The position numbers and the translations under genes are program-made. Source: Candidatus Lutacidiplasma silvani (GTDB taxonomy: Archaea > Thermoplasmatota > Thermoplasmata > Lutacidiplasmatales > UBA184). From it: a stretch of DNA of 64,000 nucleotides. The stretch is taken from NCBI GenBank assembly GCA_022750295.1, contig JAKIVZ010000010.1, positions 1 to 64,000 on the forward strand, read 5' to 3'. Below, in pieces: positions 39,380-47,187 of this stretch (the stretch's first letter is position 1; every line of letters begins with the position of its first letter). The notes under the pieces are model-generated. The model was not told the DNA's origin, ran no database searches, and saw only the letters and a list, made by a program, of their open reading frames with translations.

Positions 39380-40644
39380 CACGGGAGGAGTACCACCTCG
39401 CCGCCGAGCTCGGAAAGAGTGGCCCAGAACTCCGGAAACGACTTCGCGACGTGCTCGGCGCCCGCGATTGAGGAGGGACCTGCGGCGCCGAGGGCCCCGA
39501 CGGCGGCGGACATCACCACCCGGTGGTCGGCGGGGGCATGAAAGCGCATCCCCGTCGGTCGGGCCGTTCCCCGGACCTCGAAGCGCCGCGGCGAGACGCG
39601 GACCGTCGCCCCCATCGCCCGCGCCAACCGGCCGCTCTCCCGCCGTCGGTTCGATTCTTTGCCCGTGGCGTGGGCGGCTCCGGTCCAAATCGAGGTGCCC
39701 GCGACGGCCGCTGCGAGGACGCTGACGAGCGGGAGGAGGTCGGGGCTCGCGGTGAGGTCCGCCTCGGTCGGAGTGGCAATCGGACCGGCGACCTCCACGG
39801 TCGGACCCCGGACGACGACGGAAGCGCCCATCTCGCGGAGAATGGGGAGGATCGCGAGGTCCGCCTGGGGCCAGGCGGGATCCAGTCCCCCGACCCGGAC
39901 CCGCCCGGCGGAGACGGCCGCGGCGGCCCAAAGGTAGGCGGCGGACGAGGCGTCGCCGGGGACTCGAAGCGTCCGGGCTCGGAACGGTTGCGGCGCGGGC
40001 ACTCGGACGGCGCGAGTCGACTCGTGGATGGTCACCCCGTGGTGGGCCAGCACGCGGAGCGTGGCCTCGATGTAGGGGCGGGAGACCGTCCGGCCTCGAA
40101 GGTCCATCGTCGAAGGGGACCCTAATGTGGGCAGGGAGAGCAGCAAGCCCGAGACGAATTGGGAGCTTTCCGAGCCGTCGACCGGGGCCCGCGACCCGTG
40201 GATGGGTCCCGCGACCGAGATCGATCGTCGGGATCCGGAACGGGCGCTCACGCGGGCTCCCGCGACGCGCAGGAATCGGAGGAGCGGTTCGATCGGCCGG
40301 CGGAGGAGGACCGGGTCGCCCGTGAACCGGGTCGTGCGGTCCAACCGAGCGGCCACCGGGAGGAGGAACCGAAGCGTCGTCCCGGACGCCCCGCAGCGAA
40401 CTTCCGACCCTCGGGGGGACGAGGGCCGGACGGTCCACTCGGTCCGTCCGCGGTCCACGCCCACTCCGAGAGGGAGGAGCCCCTCGGCGGTGGCGATCGT
40501 GTCGACGGAGTCTAGGGGATCCAGAATGCGATGAAGCCGACCGGTCATCGCTCCGGCGACCAGCGCGCGGTGGGTGTAGCTCTTCGAGGGGGGCGCCCGG
40601 ACGGTCCCGCGAACCGGCCCCGGGACCACTCGTGCGGTCGTCAT
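39379..40644 (-). CDS. aroA: EPSP synthase (3-phosphoshikimate 1-carboxyvinyltransferase)
   Basis: This enzyme adds enolpyruvate to shikimate-3-phosphate. APPSKSYTHRALVAGA (shikimate-3-phosphate-binding Lys and Ser), CGASGTTLRFLLPVAARLD and DGSESSQFVSGLLL are characteristic, as are VPGDASSAAYLWAAAAVSAG and the C-terminal DHRVVMSAAVGAL. Length 421 is normal. Start ATG at 40644 overlaps the shikimate kinase stop by four bases. Confidence 0.95.
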   Translation of the reverse strand: MTTARVVPGPVRGTVRAPPSKSYTHRALVAGAMTGRLHRILDPLDSVDTIATAEGLLPLGVGVDRGRTEWTVRPSSPRGSEVRCGASGTTLRFLLPVAARLDRTTRFTGDPVLLRRPIEPLLRFLRVAGARVSARSGSRRSISVAGPIHGSRAPVDGSESSQFVSGLLLSLPTLGSPSTMDLRGRTVSRPYIEATLRVLAHHGVTIHESTRAVRVPAPQPFRARTLRVPGDASSAAYLWAAAAVSAGRVRVGGLDPAWPQADLAILPILREMGASVVVRGPTVEVAGPIATPTEADLTASPDLLPLVSVLAAAVAGTSIWTGAAHATGKESNRRRESGRLARAMGATVRVSPRRFEVRGTARPTGMRFHAPADHRVVMSAAVGALGAAGPSSIAGAEHVAKSFPEFWATLSELGGEVVLLP

Positions 40645-41510
40645 GGAACCCCCGCCTCTGGCGAAGCGGGCGGTACGAATCGGGTGCTCCAGGTCTCTCC
40701 CTCCGGAAGCAATCTCGTCAACTCGCTCGTTCGGGCCCCCGGGCAAATCACGGCGAGCGCCGGACCCAGCCCACTGACCCCGCTCGCGATCGCCCCCGCG
40801 GCGCCCAGAGCAAGCCGGAGATCGCCGACCTCGTACTTCAGGATCGACTCGACCAGGCGCGTGTTCGCCTCCATCGCCGCGGCCCAATCGTGGCGGAGCG
40901 CCGCCTCGACGGCCGGCTCGGCCTCGGCAGCGCGGGCACGGAAATTCGACCGCCAATCGACGCTGGGGGCGTGGACTCCCAGGGGAACCCACGCGACCAC
41001 CGACCACTCGGTCGGCAACGCCCCGCGGTACCGCACGGTCGGGCCGGAATTCTCCGTGACCACCACCCCGCCCCCGGCGGCGGCGAGCGCGTCGTCGAAC
41101 GCCCCGGTGGCGCTGAGGCCGATCCGTTGGGAGACTTCGGACGAAGCGAGCGCAAGGGCCCACGGGGAGGCGGGGACGCCGAACGCCCGGGCGACCGCCC
41201 GCCCGATCGCGACGCCGACGGCGGACGAGCTCTTCAATCCCTTCGAGGGGGGGATCTCCGACCGGAGTTCGAGGGACCCTTGATACCGACCTCCGTGGCC
41301 CCAGCGTCGGAGCGCGTCGGCGAGCGAGGCCCGAACGAGGGGCGTATCCGACCCCGGTTCCGAGACGCGGACGGCGGGGGAGTCCCCGGTCGCCGGCTCG
41401 AGATCGACCTCGGCGGTTAGCGTGAGGTCGATGGCGGCGGCAGCGCCAACGCCGGTGAACAACGCATTGACGAACGTCACCGCGGCGGTCGCCGAGCCTA
41501 CGCCGTGCAA
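40641..41510 (-). CDS. aroK: Archaeal shikimate kinase, GHMP family
   Basis: This enzyme phosphorylates shikimate. Unlike the bacterial P-loop enzyme it belongs to the GHMP superfamily. The ATP-binding motif is EIPPSKGLKSSSAVGVAIGR, and the third motif is near SGLGPALAVICPG. The frame has no ATG where one is needed. TTG at 41510 (LHGVGSATAAVTFVNALFTG) gives 289 residues, the usual length, and overlaps aroDE by 13 bases. The longer frame upstream is a shadow of aroDE. Confidence 0.92.
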   Translation of the reverse strand: MHGVGSATAAVTFVNALFTGVGAAAAIDLTLTAEVDLEPATGDSPAVRVSEPGSDTPLVRASLADALRRWGHGGRYQGSLELRSEIPPSKGLKSSSAVGVAIGRAVARAFGVPASPWALALASSEVSQRIGLSATGAFDDALAAAGGGVVVTENSGPTVRYRGALPTEWSVVAWVPLGVHAPSVDWRSNFRARAAEAEPAVEAALRHDWAAAMEANTRLVESILKYEVGDLRLALGAAGAIASGVSGLGPALAVICPGARTSELTRLLPEGETWSTRFVPPASPEAGVP

Positions 41511-42982
41511 CCGACCCTCCCGAGCGCGTCCCGAATCGCCGCCGCGCGCGGCGGAGATCCCCACCAGATCCGGTGGGCGTCCGCGGCCTGATACACCAGG
41601 AGCCGCCGGCCGTCCTCGTACCGAGCCCCGGCCCGGTCGCAGGCCGACGGAATTTGCGGGTCCCTGGCGGCGTAGACGAAGTCGAGCACCGTCGAGCCGG
41701 GTCCAATCCATCCGTCCAGCCCCGGCTCCAGCGGGCCCGAGTCCCCCCGGCCCACGGTCGTGCCGTGGACGACGAGACCGACGGCGTGGCGGTCCCGCTC
41801 GTCCGCCGCCACGCCCCCAACCTCGCTCGCGACTCGGTCGACGGCGTCGCCGTCGCGCCCCAGGATCCGGACCTCGGAACCGCCCGTCGCGAGCGCCAAC
41901 ACCGCCGCCCTCGCCGCCCCTCCCGTCCCGACGACGAGGGCTTCCCGGCGGTCCCAGCGGCCCTCGGACGAGAGTTCCGTGGTCCGGCGCGCCAGGGCGC
42001 TCGCATCGGTGAGATCGGCGAAGATCTGTCCTCGCCGGAACGTCAGGGTGTTCGCGACTCGGGTCCGGAGGACCGCATCGGTTTTTTCGTCGGCAACGGC
42101 CGCGGCGAGCCCCTTCCATGGATGGGTGACGCTCCACCCCCACCACTTCCCCGCCCGGCCGAGGTCGAGCATTTGCTCAAACTCGGTCCGTGTCGTCACG
42201 TCGATCGCCACGAACGCGCCCGCACGCCCTTCGTCCGCCAGCCAGACGCCGTGGATCGCGGGCGAGAGCGAGTGGGCGACCGGGGAGCCGACGACCGCGA
42301 GACACCGAGGGCGCGCCCCCGCCCAGAGTCGACGGAGTTGATCCGCGGGGATCTGGGCCGGGTCGACCGGGGGGGTTGAGGCACCGTCGGGCAACGCCGC
42401 GAACACTACGGGTTGGCCGAGCTCGGGCGCCCACAGTCGGGCGAGAGGGCCGGAGGGGCCCGTGGTCAGGACGATCGATCGGACTCCGACCCACGAGGGA
42501 TACCTCGGCAGGAGGTCGCGGACGAACCGGCCGACCGTCGACGGGACCACGGCCTTCACGAGGGCGCACCCGGCCGGGGCGTGCCCGAGGAACGTCTCGA
42601 TCGCATCGACCGACGACCGCTCGGAGAAATGGCGCGATCCGAGGACTCCGGGGCCCCCGGGGGGCCAACCCTCTACGGAGTCCCGCTCCAATTCGAGGTC
42701 GATCATCGCGAACGGCAGCGCTCGCATTTGGTCGATCCAACCGCGTCGCTGCGCGCGGTCGACCGGACCTTCGCCGCCCTCGGCGGACGACCGGAGCGTG
42801 GCGACGAGCGGCAGCGGGGTCGGGAAGAGCCCCGCCGCCTTCGACCGTTCGGATTCGGGCCATCGGTCGAAGCGGACCTCCGCCAGGTCGGCACCCGCGG
42901 CGTGGGCCGCGGCCCGCTGCCGATGGGCCTCGGCGAGGGAGCGCGCGGGAAGGGTGACGATGAGCCGCGGGAGCCCCGTCAC
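41498..42982 (-). CDS. aroDE: Fused 3-dehydroquinate dehydratase-shikimate dehydrogenase
   Basis: This bifunctional protein carries out the third and fourth shikimate steps. The first 220 residues are a type I dehydroquinate dehydratase: LIVTLPARSLAEAHRQ, LAEVRFDRWPE, ATLRSSAEGG, catalytic His in LGSRHFSERSS and Schiff-base Lys in CALVKAVVPSTV. The remainder is shikimate dehydrogenase: AVVGSPVAHSLSPAIHGVWL, catalytic Lys in SVTHPWKGLA, Asp in LTDASALA and the NADP-binding VVGTGGAARAAVLALA. Start GTG at 42982 overlaps aroB' by GTGA. Fusions of this type occur in plants, chlamydiae and some archaea. Confidence 0.94.
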   Translation of the reverse strand: MTGLPRLIVTLPARSLAEAHRQRAAAHAAGADLAEVRFDRWPESERSKAAGLFPTPLPLVATLRSSAEGGEGPVDRAQRRGWIDQMRALPFAMIDLELERDSVEGWPPGGPGVLGSRHFSERSSVDAIETFLGHAPAGCALVKAVVPSTVGRFVRDLLPRYPSWVGVRSIVLTTGPSGPLARLWAPELGQPVVFAALPDGASTPPVDPAQIPADQLRRLWAGARPRCLAVVGSPVAHSLSPAIHGVWLADEGRAGAFVAIDVTTRTEFEQMLDLGRAGKWWGWSVTHPWKGLAAAVADEKTDAVLRTRVANTLTFRRGQIFADLTDASALARRTTELSSEGRWDRREALVVGTGGAARAAVLALATGGSEVRILGRDGDAVDRVASEVGGVAADERDRHAVGLVVHGTTVGRGDSGPLEPGLDGWIGPGSTVLDFVYAARDPQIPSACDRAGARYEDGRRLLVYQAADAHRIWWGSPPRAAAIRDALGRVGCTA

Positions 42983-43998
42983 CGCTCCTCGATCGATTCC
43001 GTCACGACCTGTCCGAGATGCCGTGCGGCGGGGAGCCTCGTGACCCGGATCGTCGCCCCCGGCACCAGCGATGTGACGGGGACCGGGCCGGATCGACCGG
43101 AGAGCCGGACGGTCTCGGCTTCCTGCAAGAACACCGTGGCCGACGTGTCCCTTCCGTGAACCTCGACGAGGACGCTCGGCCGTCGTTCGACCTTCCTCCG
43201 GCCCAGCCGGACGCCCCGCGACGTGCCGGCCGCGGTGATGGCGAGGAGCTCCTCCCCCGGTTCGACCTCGGAGAGGTAGCGGGTGGAGCCGTCCGCCATG
43301 AGGACGTACGAGTGGGCGGCCCCCGCGTTGACCCGGAACGGGCGGGGCCGGGTGAAGCGCGAGCCCACCGCCTCGCTGAGCACGAGGAAGAGGGTCGCCG
43401 CCTGGCTTCCCACCGCGAGCCCTTCCGACGGCCCGAGGAGCGACGTGGTATCGAGGAGGACCCGGTCCGAGAGTCCGACGGGTCGAACCGTCGCGACGGT
43501 CGCGTCCTCCCAGACGACGGCCCGGAGCGGGCGCGCGTCGAGGATCGCCTCGAGTTCCCCGAGCTGCTCGGCGGTCCGGATCTCCACCACGACCGTGTCG
43601 GCGCCGTGCTCGAGGGCGCCGAGCGCCGCCGGAACCTCCGCGATACGGGACACCGCGACCCAGAGTCGGAACTCCCCTCGGCGCTCCGCTACGACGGTCT
43701 CCAGGGGGATCACCCGGTCGTTCGCCCACTCGACCGCGACCGCACCCGCCGACCGGCCGACGTCGATGGCGCGGGCGAGCTCCTCGGGGGAGGCCACGAG
43801 GCGCCGCGGGACGACGCCCGTCTTCGACGACTCGTACCGATCGGGTAACACGTCGACGCGTTCGAGCCCGTCGGGAACGGTCCCTTCCCCCAGGTTCGCG
43901 AACCGTCGAAACCCGCGTCGAAGCGCGAGTTCGACGAGCTCGTGGTCCGACGCCGACCGTTCGGCCGGGAGTCGCAGGACGATCCGTTCCAGGTCCAT
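42979..43998 (-). CDS. aroB': 3-dehydroquinate synthase II (archaeal AroB')
   Basis: This enzyme deaminates and cyclises the AroA' product (ADH) to 3-dehydroquinate using NAD, replacing bacterial DAHP-based AroB. Family features are VEWANDRVIPLETVVAERRG, GADTVVVEIRTAEQ, FRVNAGAAHSYVLMADGSTR, YLSEVEPGEELLAITAAGTS, RKVERRPSVLVEV and the terminal VFLQEAETVRL. Length 339 fits. The ATG at 43998 lies 13 bases after the aroA' stop. Confidence 0.95.
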   Translation of the reverse strand: MDLERIVLRLPAERSASDHELVELALRRGFRRFANLGEGTVPDGLERVDVLPDRYESSKTGVVPRRLVASPEELARAIDVGRSAGAVAVEWANDRVIPLETVVAERRGEFRLWVAVSRIAEVPAALGALEHGADTVVVEIRTAEQLGELEAILDARPLRAVVWEDATVATVRPVGLSDRVLLDTTSLLGPSEGLAVGSQAATLFLVLSEAVGSRFTRPRPFRVNAGAAHSYVLMADGSTRYLSEVEPGEELLAITAAGTSRGVRLGRRKVERRPSVLVEVHGRDTSATVFLQEAETVRLSGRSGPVPVTSLVPGATIRVTRLPAARHLGQVVTESIEER

Positions 43999-44011
43999 GA
44001 CGACCCGCCGG

Positions 44012-44770
44012 TCAGCTCGGACCGTGGAGGAGGCGGGCGACCTCGGTCGCGAGGGGGAGGAGCGGCCGGCGCTGGAACAGGTTGCGCCCGATGCAGATCC
44101 CCGCAGCCCCGGCGTCGACGATCTCCCGGACCTGCCGGAGGAACGTCGCATCGTCGTCGACCTTCGTCCCGCCGCCCAGAAGAACGGGCACCGGCGTCGT
44201 CTGGGTGAGTCGCCGGAGCTCTTCCGGCGTGCCGGGATGGCTCGTCTTGACGACGTCCGCCCCGAGGTCCGCGGCTGCCCGGCACGCGTGCCGGATCTCC
44301 TCCGGCGTCGGCGCCCCGGCCGGCTTCTTCACGTAGGCCATGCAGAGCAGGGGAACTCCGACCGCCCGGCACCCATCGGCCATGACTCCCAGGTCGTGGA
44401 GCATTTCGGCTTCCTCCGGGATCCCGAAGTTGACCTGGACGCTCACCACGTCCGCTCCGAGGGACGCGGCCTCGGCGGCCGTCCCGGTGAGGACTTTTCG
44501 GTTCACCGCAGGACCCAGGCTGGTAGAGGCGGAGAGGTGGACCCCGAGCAGGGTCGGAGGGCGGAGGACGGGGGCGACGTCCCGGACCGCCCCTTTGGTC
44601 ACGATCAGCAAGTCGGCGCCGGCGCCCTGGAGGACCTCCGCGAGCGGCGCCGCGGCCTCGAGTCCGTCGATCGGTCCCATCGTCACCGAGTGGTCGAGGG
44701 GGACCGAGAACAGCCGGCGGGCGGGCTGGGGGAAGAGCCGCCGAAGTCGGATCGCCGAGCCCGAGCCCAC
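44012..44770 (-). CDS. aroA': 2-amino-3,7-dideoxy-D-threo-hept-6-ulosonate synthase (AroA')
   Basis: This aldolase joins aspartate semialdehyde to 6-deoxy-5-ketofructose 1-phosphate, the archaeal entry to aromatic amino acids. It belongs to the archaeal class I fructose-bisphosphate aldolase family: FSVPLDHSVTMGPIDGLE, VSVQVNFGIPEEAEMLHDLG, Schiff-base Lys in ADVVKTSHPGTPEE, PVLLGGGTKVDDD and GAAGICIGRNLFQR. I chose GTG at 44770 (VGSGSAIRLRRLF, 252 residues). It heads the nine-gene operon, and its substrate is made by asd within the operon. Confidence 0.93.
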   Translation of the reverse strand: MGSGSAIRLRRLFPQPARRLFSVPLDHSVTMGPIDGLEAAAPLAEVLQGAGADLLIVTKGAVRDVAPVLRPPTLLGVHLSASTSLGPAVNRKVLTGTAAEAASLGADVVSVQVNFGIPEEAEMLHDLGVMADGCRAVGVPLLCMAYVKKPAGAPTPEEIRHACRAAADLGADVVKTSHPGTPEELRRLTQTTPVPVLLGGGTKVDDDATFLRQVREIVDAGAAGICIGRNLFQRRPLLPLATEVARLLHGPS

Positions 44771-44807
44771 CGATCCCTCCCTGCGACGGGTCGTTCGAGA
44801 GGGGCGG

Positions 44808-45542
44808 CTACTTCGCCGCACCTGCGGCGCCGTTCCCCGCGGCCAAGACTCCGTCGACCAGGAGCCCGTGCAGCGAGAAGCCGCGAAGCATGGTATTCCA
44901 CATTTGGAGTCGGATCTCGGGGGTCGACGCGAACGCGGCGACCATCTCCCCGACGAACCGCGAGTGCTCCTCGTCGGCCGTCACGTGGAGCCGGTAGTAC
45001 TCGAGGGCGGCCTCGGGGACGTGGTAGTGCTGGGAGAACGCCGGGTACAGTCGCTGGCAGAGTTCGACGTTGGGCGGCTCGGAGGACCCGGCGGCGGAGA
45101 TGTAGAACGGCGACTCGCGGTTGATGTAGAGGAAGTCGTCGATCGCGACCATCGTCGACGGGAGGTGGGGGGTCGACTGGACGGTCGCGCGGGGGAGGCC
45201 GAGCCCCTCGCAGAATCGGAGCCAAAGCTCCGGGTGGCCCGGCTCTTTCCCCTTCGGGTCGCCGGCCTCCTCGACCAGCTGGTCGAGGATCATCTTCCGG
45301 AACCGGTCGTTCGACGGCTCGTACGAGCACCGGGCGAACCGCTCGGCCATGGCGATCGGAACGCAGGCGAGCCAGGGGTAGAACTGGGCCACCCACCGAT
45401 GGACCGTCTCCTTGGGGACCTTGCCGGCCTCGAGTTCGCGGAAGAACGGGTGGGTCTTGAACGGGTGGTTGGCCATCTTGTAGTTCGTGAGCTCGCGGCG
45501 GAACGCCTCGCCCTCGAACCGGACCCACGGGGGCTCGGTCAT
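44808..45542 (-). CDS. PqqC/haem-oxygenase-fold protein (possible diiron oxidase)
   Basis: This 244-residue all-helical protein resembles the PqqC-like/TENA superfamily: HPFFRELEAGKVPKETVHRW, VAQFYPWLACVPIAMAERFA, ILDQLVEEAGDPKGKEPGHP and YYRLHVTADEEHSRFVGEM. Acidic and His residues at the Glu-rich positions (LVEEAGD, ADEEHS) could bind two metals, as in haem-oxygenase-like diiron oxidases. The substrate is unknown. CAAATAGC is TATA-like, centred about 24 bases upstream of the ATG at 45542, so the transcript is probably leaderless and may lead into the aromatic operon 37 bases downstream. Confidence 0.78.
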   Translation of the reverse strand: MTEPPWVRFEGEAFRRELTNYKMANHPFKTHPFFRELEAGKVPKETVHRWVAQFYPWLACVPIAMAERFARCSYEPSNDRFRKMILDQLVEEAGDPKGKEPGHPELWLRFCEGLGLPRATVQSTPHLPSTMVAIDDFLYINRESPFYISAAGSSEPPNVELCQRLYPAFSQHYHVPEAALEYYRLHVTADEEHSRFVGEMVAAFASTPEIRLQMWNTMLRGFSLHGLLVDGVLAAGNGAAGAAK

Positions 45543-45562
45543 CCCGATTTTTACCGGGGCAC

Positions 45563-45570
45563 GCTATTTG
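45563..45570 (-). promoter_or_regulatory. TATA box of the PqqC-like gene
   Basis: On the minus strand this reads CAAATAGC, centred about 24 bases before the ATG at 45542. It overlaps the 3' end of the MFS gene. Confidence 0.55.
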
Positions 45571-47063
45571 GACGGCGAGGTTCCGTCGTGAACCCCCATC
45601 GACGGCAGTTTCGGCGCCGGTTGGGTCCGACTGAAATGGACCCCGACCGACGAGGACGGGTCCTCCCGGCCCCGCAGCGCGTTCGCGATCGCGGCCACGA
45701 TCAGGAGCGCGAGCCCGACCGCGAAAAGGACGTGGAGTCCGTTCATGAACGCCCCGGCGTCGACGGTCGCGCTCCCGGTTCCCGCAAAGATCGCCTGGAG
45801 GGTGGCGCGAGGTACGTCGGCGGCCAGGATCGTGAATGCGAGGGCGAGCGACCCGAGCGTCCCGGCGTTGAGGATCGTGATCCCGATCCCGGAGGCGATC
45901 CCGCGTCGGCTCGCCGGGACGCTCGACATCACCTCCGCCCGGTTCGGGGCCCCGAACATCCCCTGGCCGATGCCGAGGATCGCCATCGCTCCGCCGAGGA
46001 GCGTGTACGAACCGTGGGCGGGGAAGCGGAGGAGGATCAGGAACCCGACGGCCCCGACGAGAAGCCCGGTCGTCCCGAGCGCGCGCGCGCCCCGACGGTC
46101 GGAGAGCCACCCGCTGAGCGGGCCCGCCGAAACGAACCCGACCGAGAGCGGCAGGAGGAGGATCCCGGCGGTGAGCGCCGAGTCCCCGAGCACCCCCTGG
46201 AGGTAGAACACCATCACGAACGAGAACGCGCCGCGGGCGAGGGCCGCGAGGCCGGCCGCGACGTTCCCGGCGAGGAACGTCCGGATCCGGAACAGGGTCA
46301 GGTCGAACATCGGGTGCGGGACGGTCCGCTCCGCGAACACGAATACGGCGAGCAGGGCGACCCCGACTCCCACGGACCCGAGCACGAACGGGTCGGTCCA
46401 ACCGGCGAGCGCGCCGAGGGTGATCCCCACGAGGGCGAGGGTGAGCCCCCCGCCGAACGAGAGGTTCCCGACCCAGTCGATGGGAACGTCGCGTTCCGGC
46501 GCGTGCATCTCGCGGAGCTGCAAGTACGCCCAGATCGTCCCGAACGCCCCGATCGGGAGGTTGACCCAGAAGATCGACCGCCAGCCGAGGGTGGTGGTGA
46601 GGACCCCGCCGAGGACCAGGCCAACGACCGAGCCGGAGAGTGCGGCGACCTGGTTGATCCCGAGCGCCTTCCCCCGCTCCCCCGGGGGGAAGGCATCGGT
46701 GAGCAGCGCCGCCGAGTTCGACCACAGGAACGCCGCCCCGACCCCCTGCACGACCCGCGCCGCGAGGAGCTCGGGTCCGGTCTGGGAGAAGCTCGCGAGC
46801 CCCGAGCCGATCGTGAAGACCGCGAACCCGAGCGTATACAGGCGGACCCGACCGTACATGTCGGAGAGTCGGCCGAACGACAGGAGGAGCGTCGTCGTGA
46901 CGACGCTGTAGGACAGGACGACCCAGAGGAGAATGACCGGGTTCGACCCCGGGAGCTGCCGGCCGATGGTGGGCAGGCTGATCAGGACGATCGAGGCGTC
47001 GATGGACGCCATGAGGGTTCCAATCGTGGTATTGCTAAGGACGACCCATTTTCGATTGACCAT
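45564..47063 (-). CDS. MFS transporter, DHA2/EmrB-QacA type, 14 helices
   Basis: This 499-residue proton-driven exporter has about 14 membrane helices. It carries motif A GRLSDMYGRVRLYTLGF after helix 2, AARVVQGVGAAFLWSNSAAL (helix 4, with the conserved Arg) and motif C-like VAALSGSVVGLVLGGVLTTT. Members usually export drugs or metabolites. ATG at 47063 (MVNRKWVVL) is the natural start; the frame stays open further upstream, towards and across the divergent glycosyltransferase start, which looks spurious. Confidence 0.9.
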   Translation of the reverse strand: MVNRKWVVLSNTTIGTLMASIDASIVLISLPTIGRQLPGSNPVILLWVVLSYSVVTTTLLLSFGRLSDMYGRVRLYTLGFAVFTIGSGLASFSQTGPELLAARVVQGVGAAFLWSNSAALLTDAFPPGERGKALGINQVAALSGSVVGLVLGGVLTTTLGWRSIFWVNLPIGAFGTIWAYLQLREMHAPERDVPIDWVGNLSFGGGLTLALVGITLGALAGWTDPFVLGSVGVGVALLAVFVFAERTVPHPMFDLTLFRIRTFLAGNVAAGLAALARGAFSFVMVFYLQGVLGDSALTAGILLLPLSVGFVSAGPLSGWLSDRRGARALGTTGLLVGAVGFLILLRFPAHGSYTLLGGAMAILGIGQGMFGAPNRAEVMSSVPASRRGIASGIGITILNAGTLGSLALAFTILAADVPRATLQAIFAGTGSATVDAGAFMNGLHVLFAVGLALLIVAAIANALRGREDPSSSVGVHFSRTQPAPKLPSMGVHDGTSPSK

Positions 47064-47187
47064 GGCGAGGGGAGTTGATGCGAGTTCGATGGCGTCCGGA
47101 CGCTTAGGGTTGACGCCGCCGCCGCCGTCGTGGGACAGCCAAGGGTAAACCCCCCTGCTGAGTCCGGTCGCCCATCGGGGGAAGTCG

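Noticed and set aside
44340-47078. Plus-strand open frame of 912 codons opposite AroA', PqqC-like and MFS genes
   Set aside because: It consists of charged low-complexity residues (EDRERERP-type) with no domain. The minus-strand genes are clearly real.
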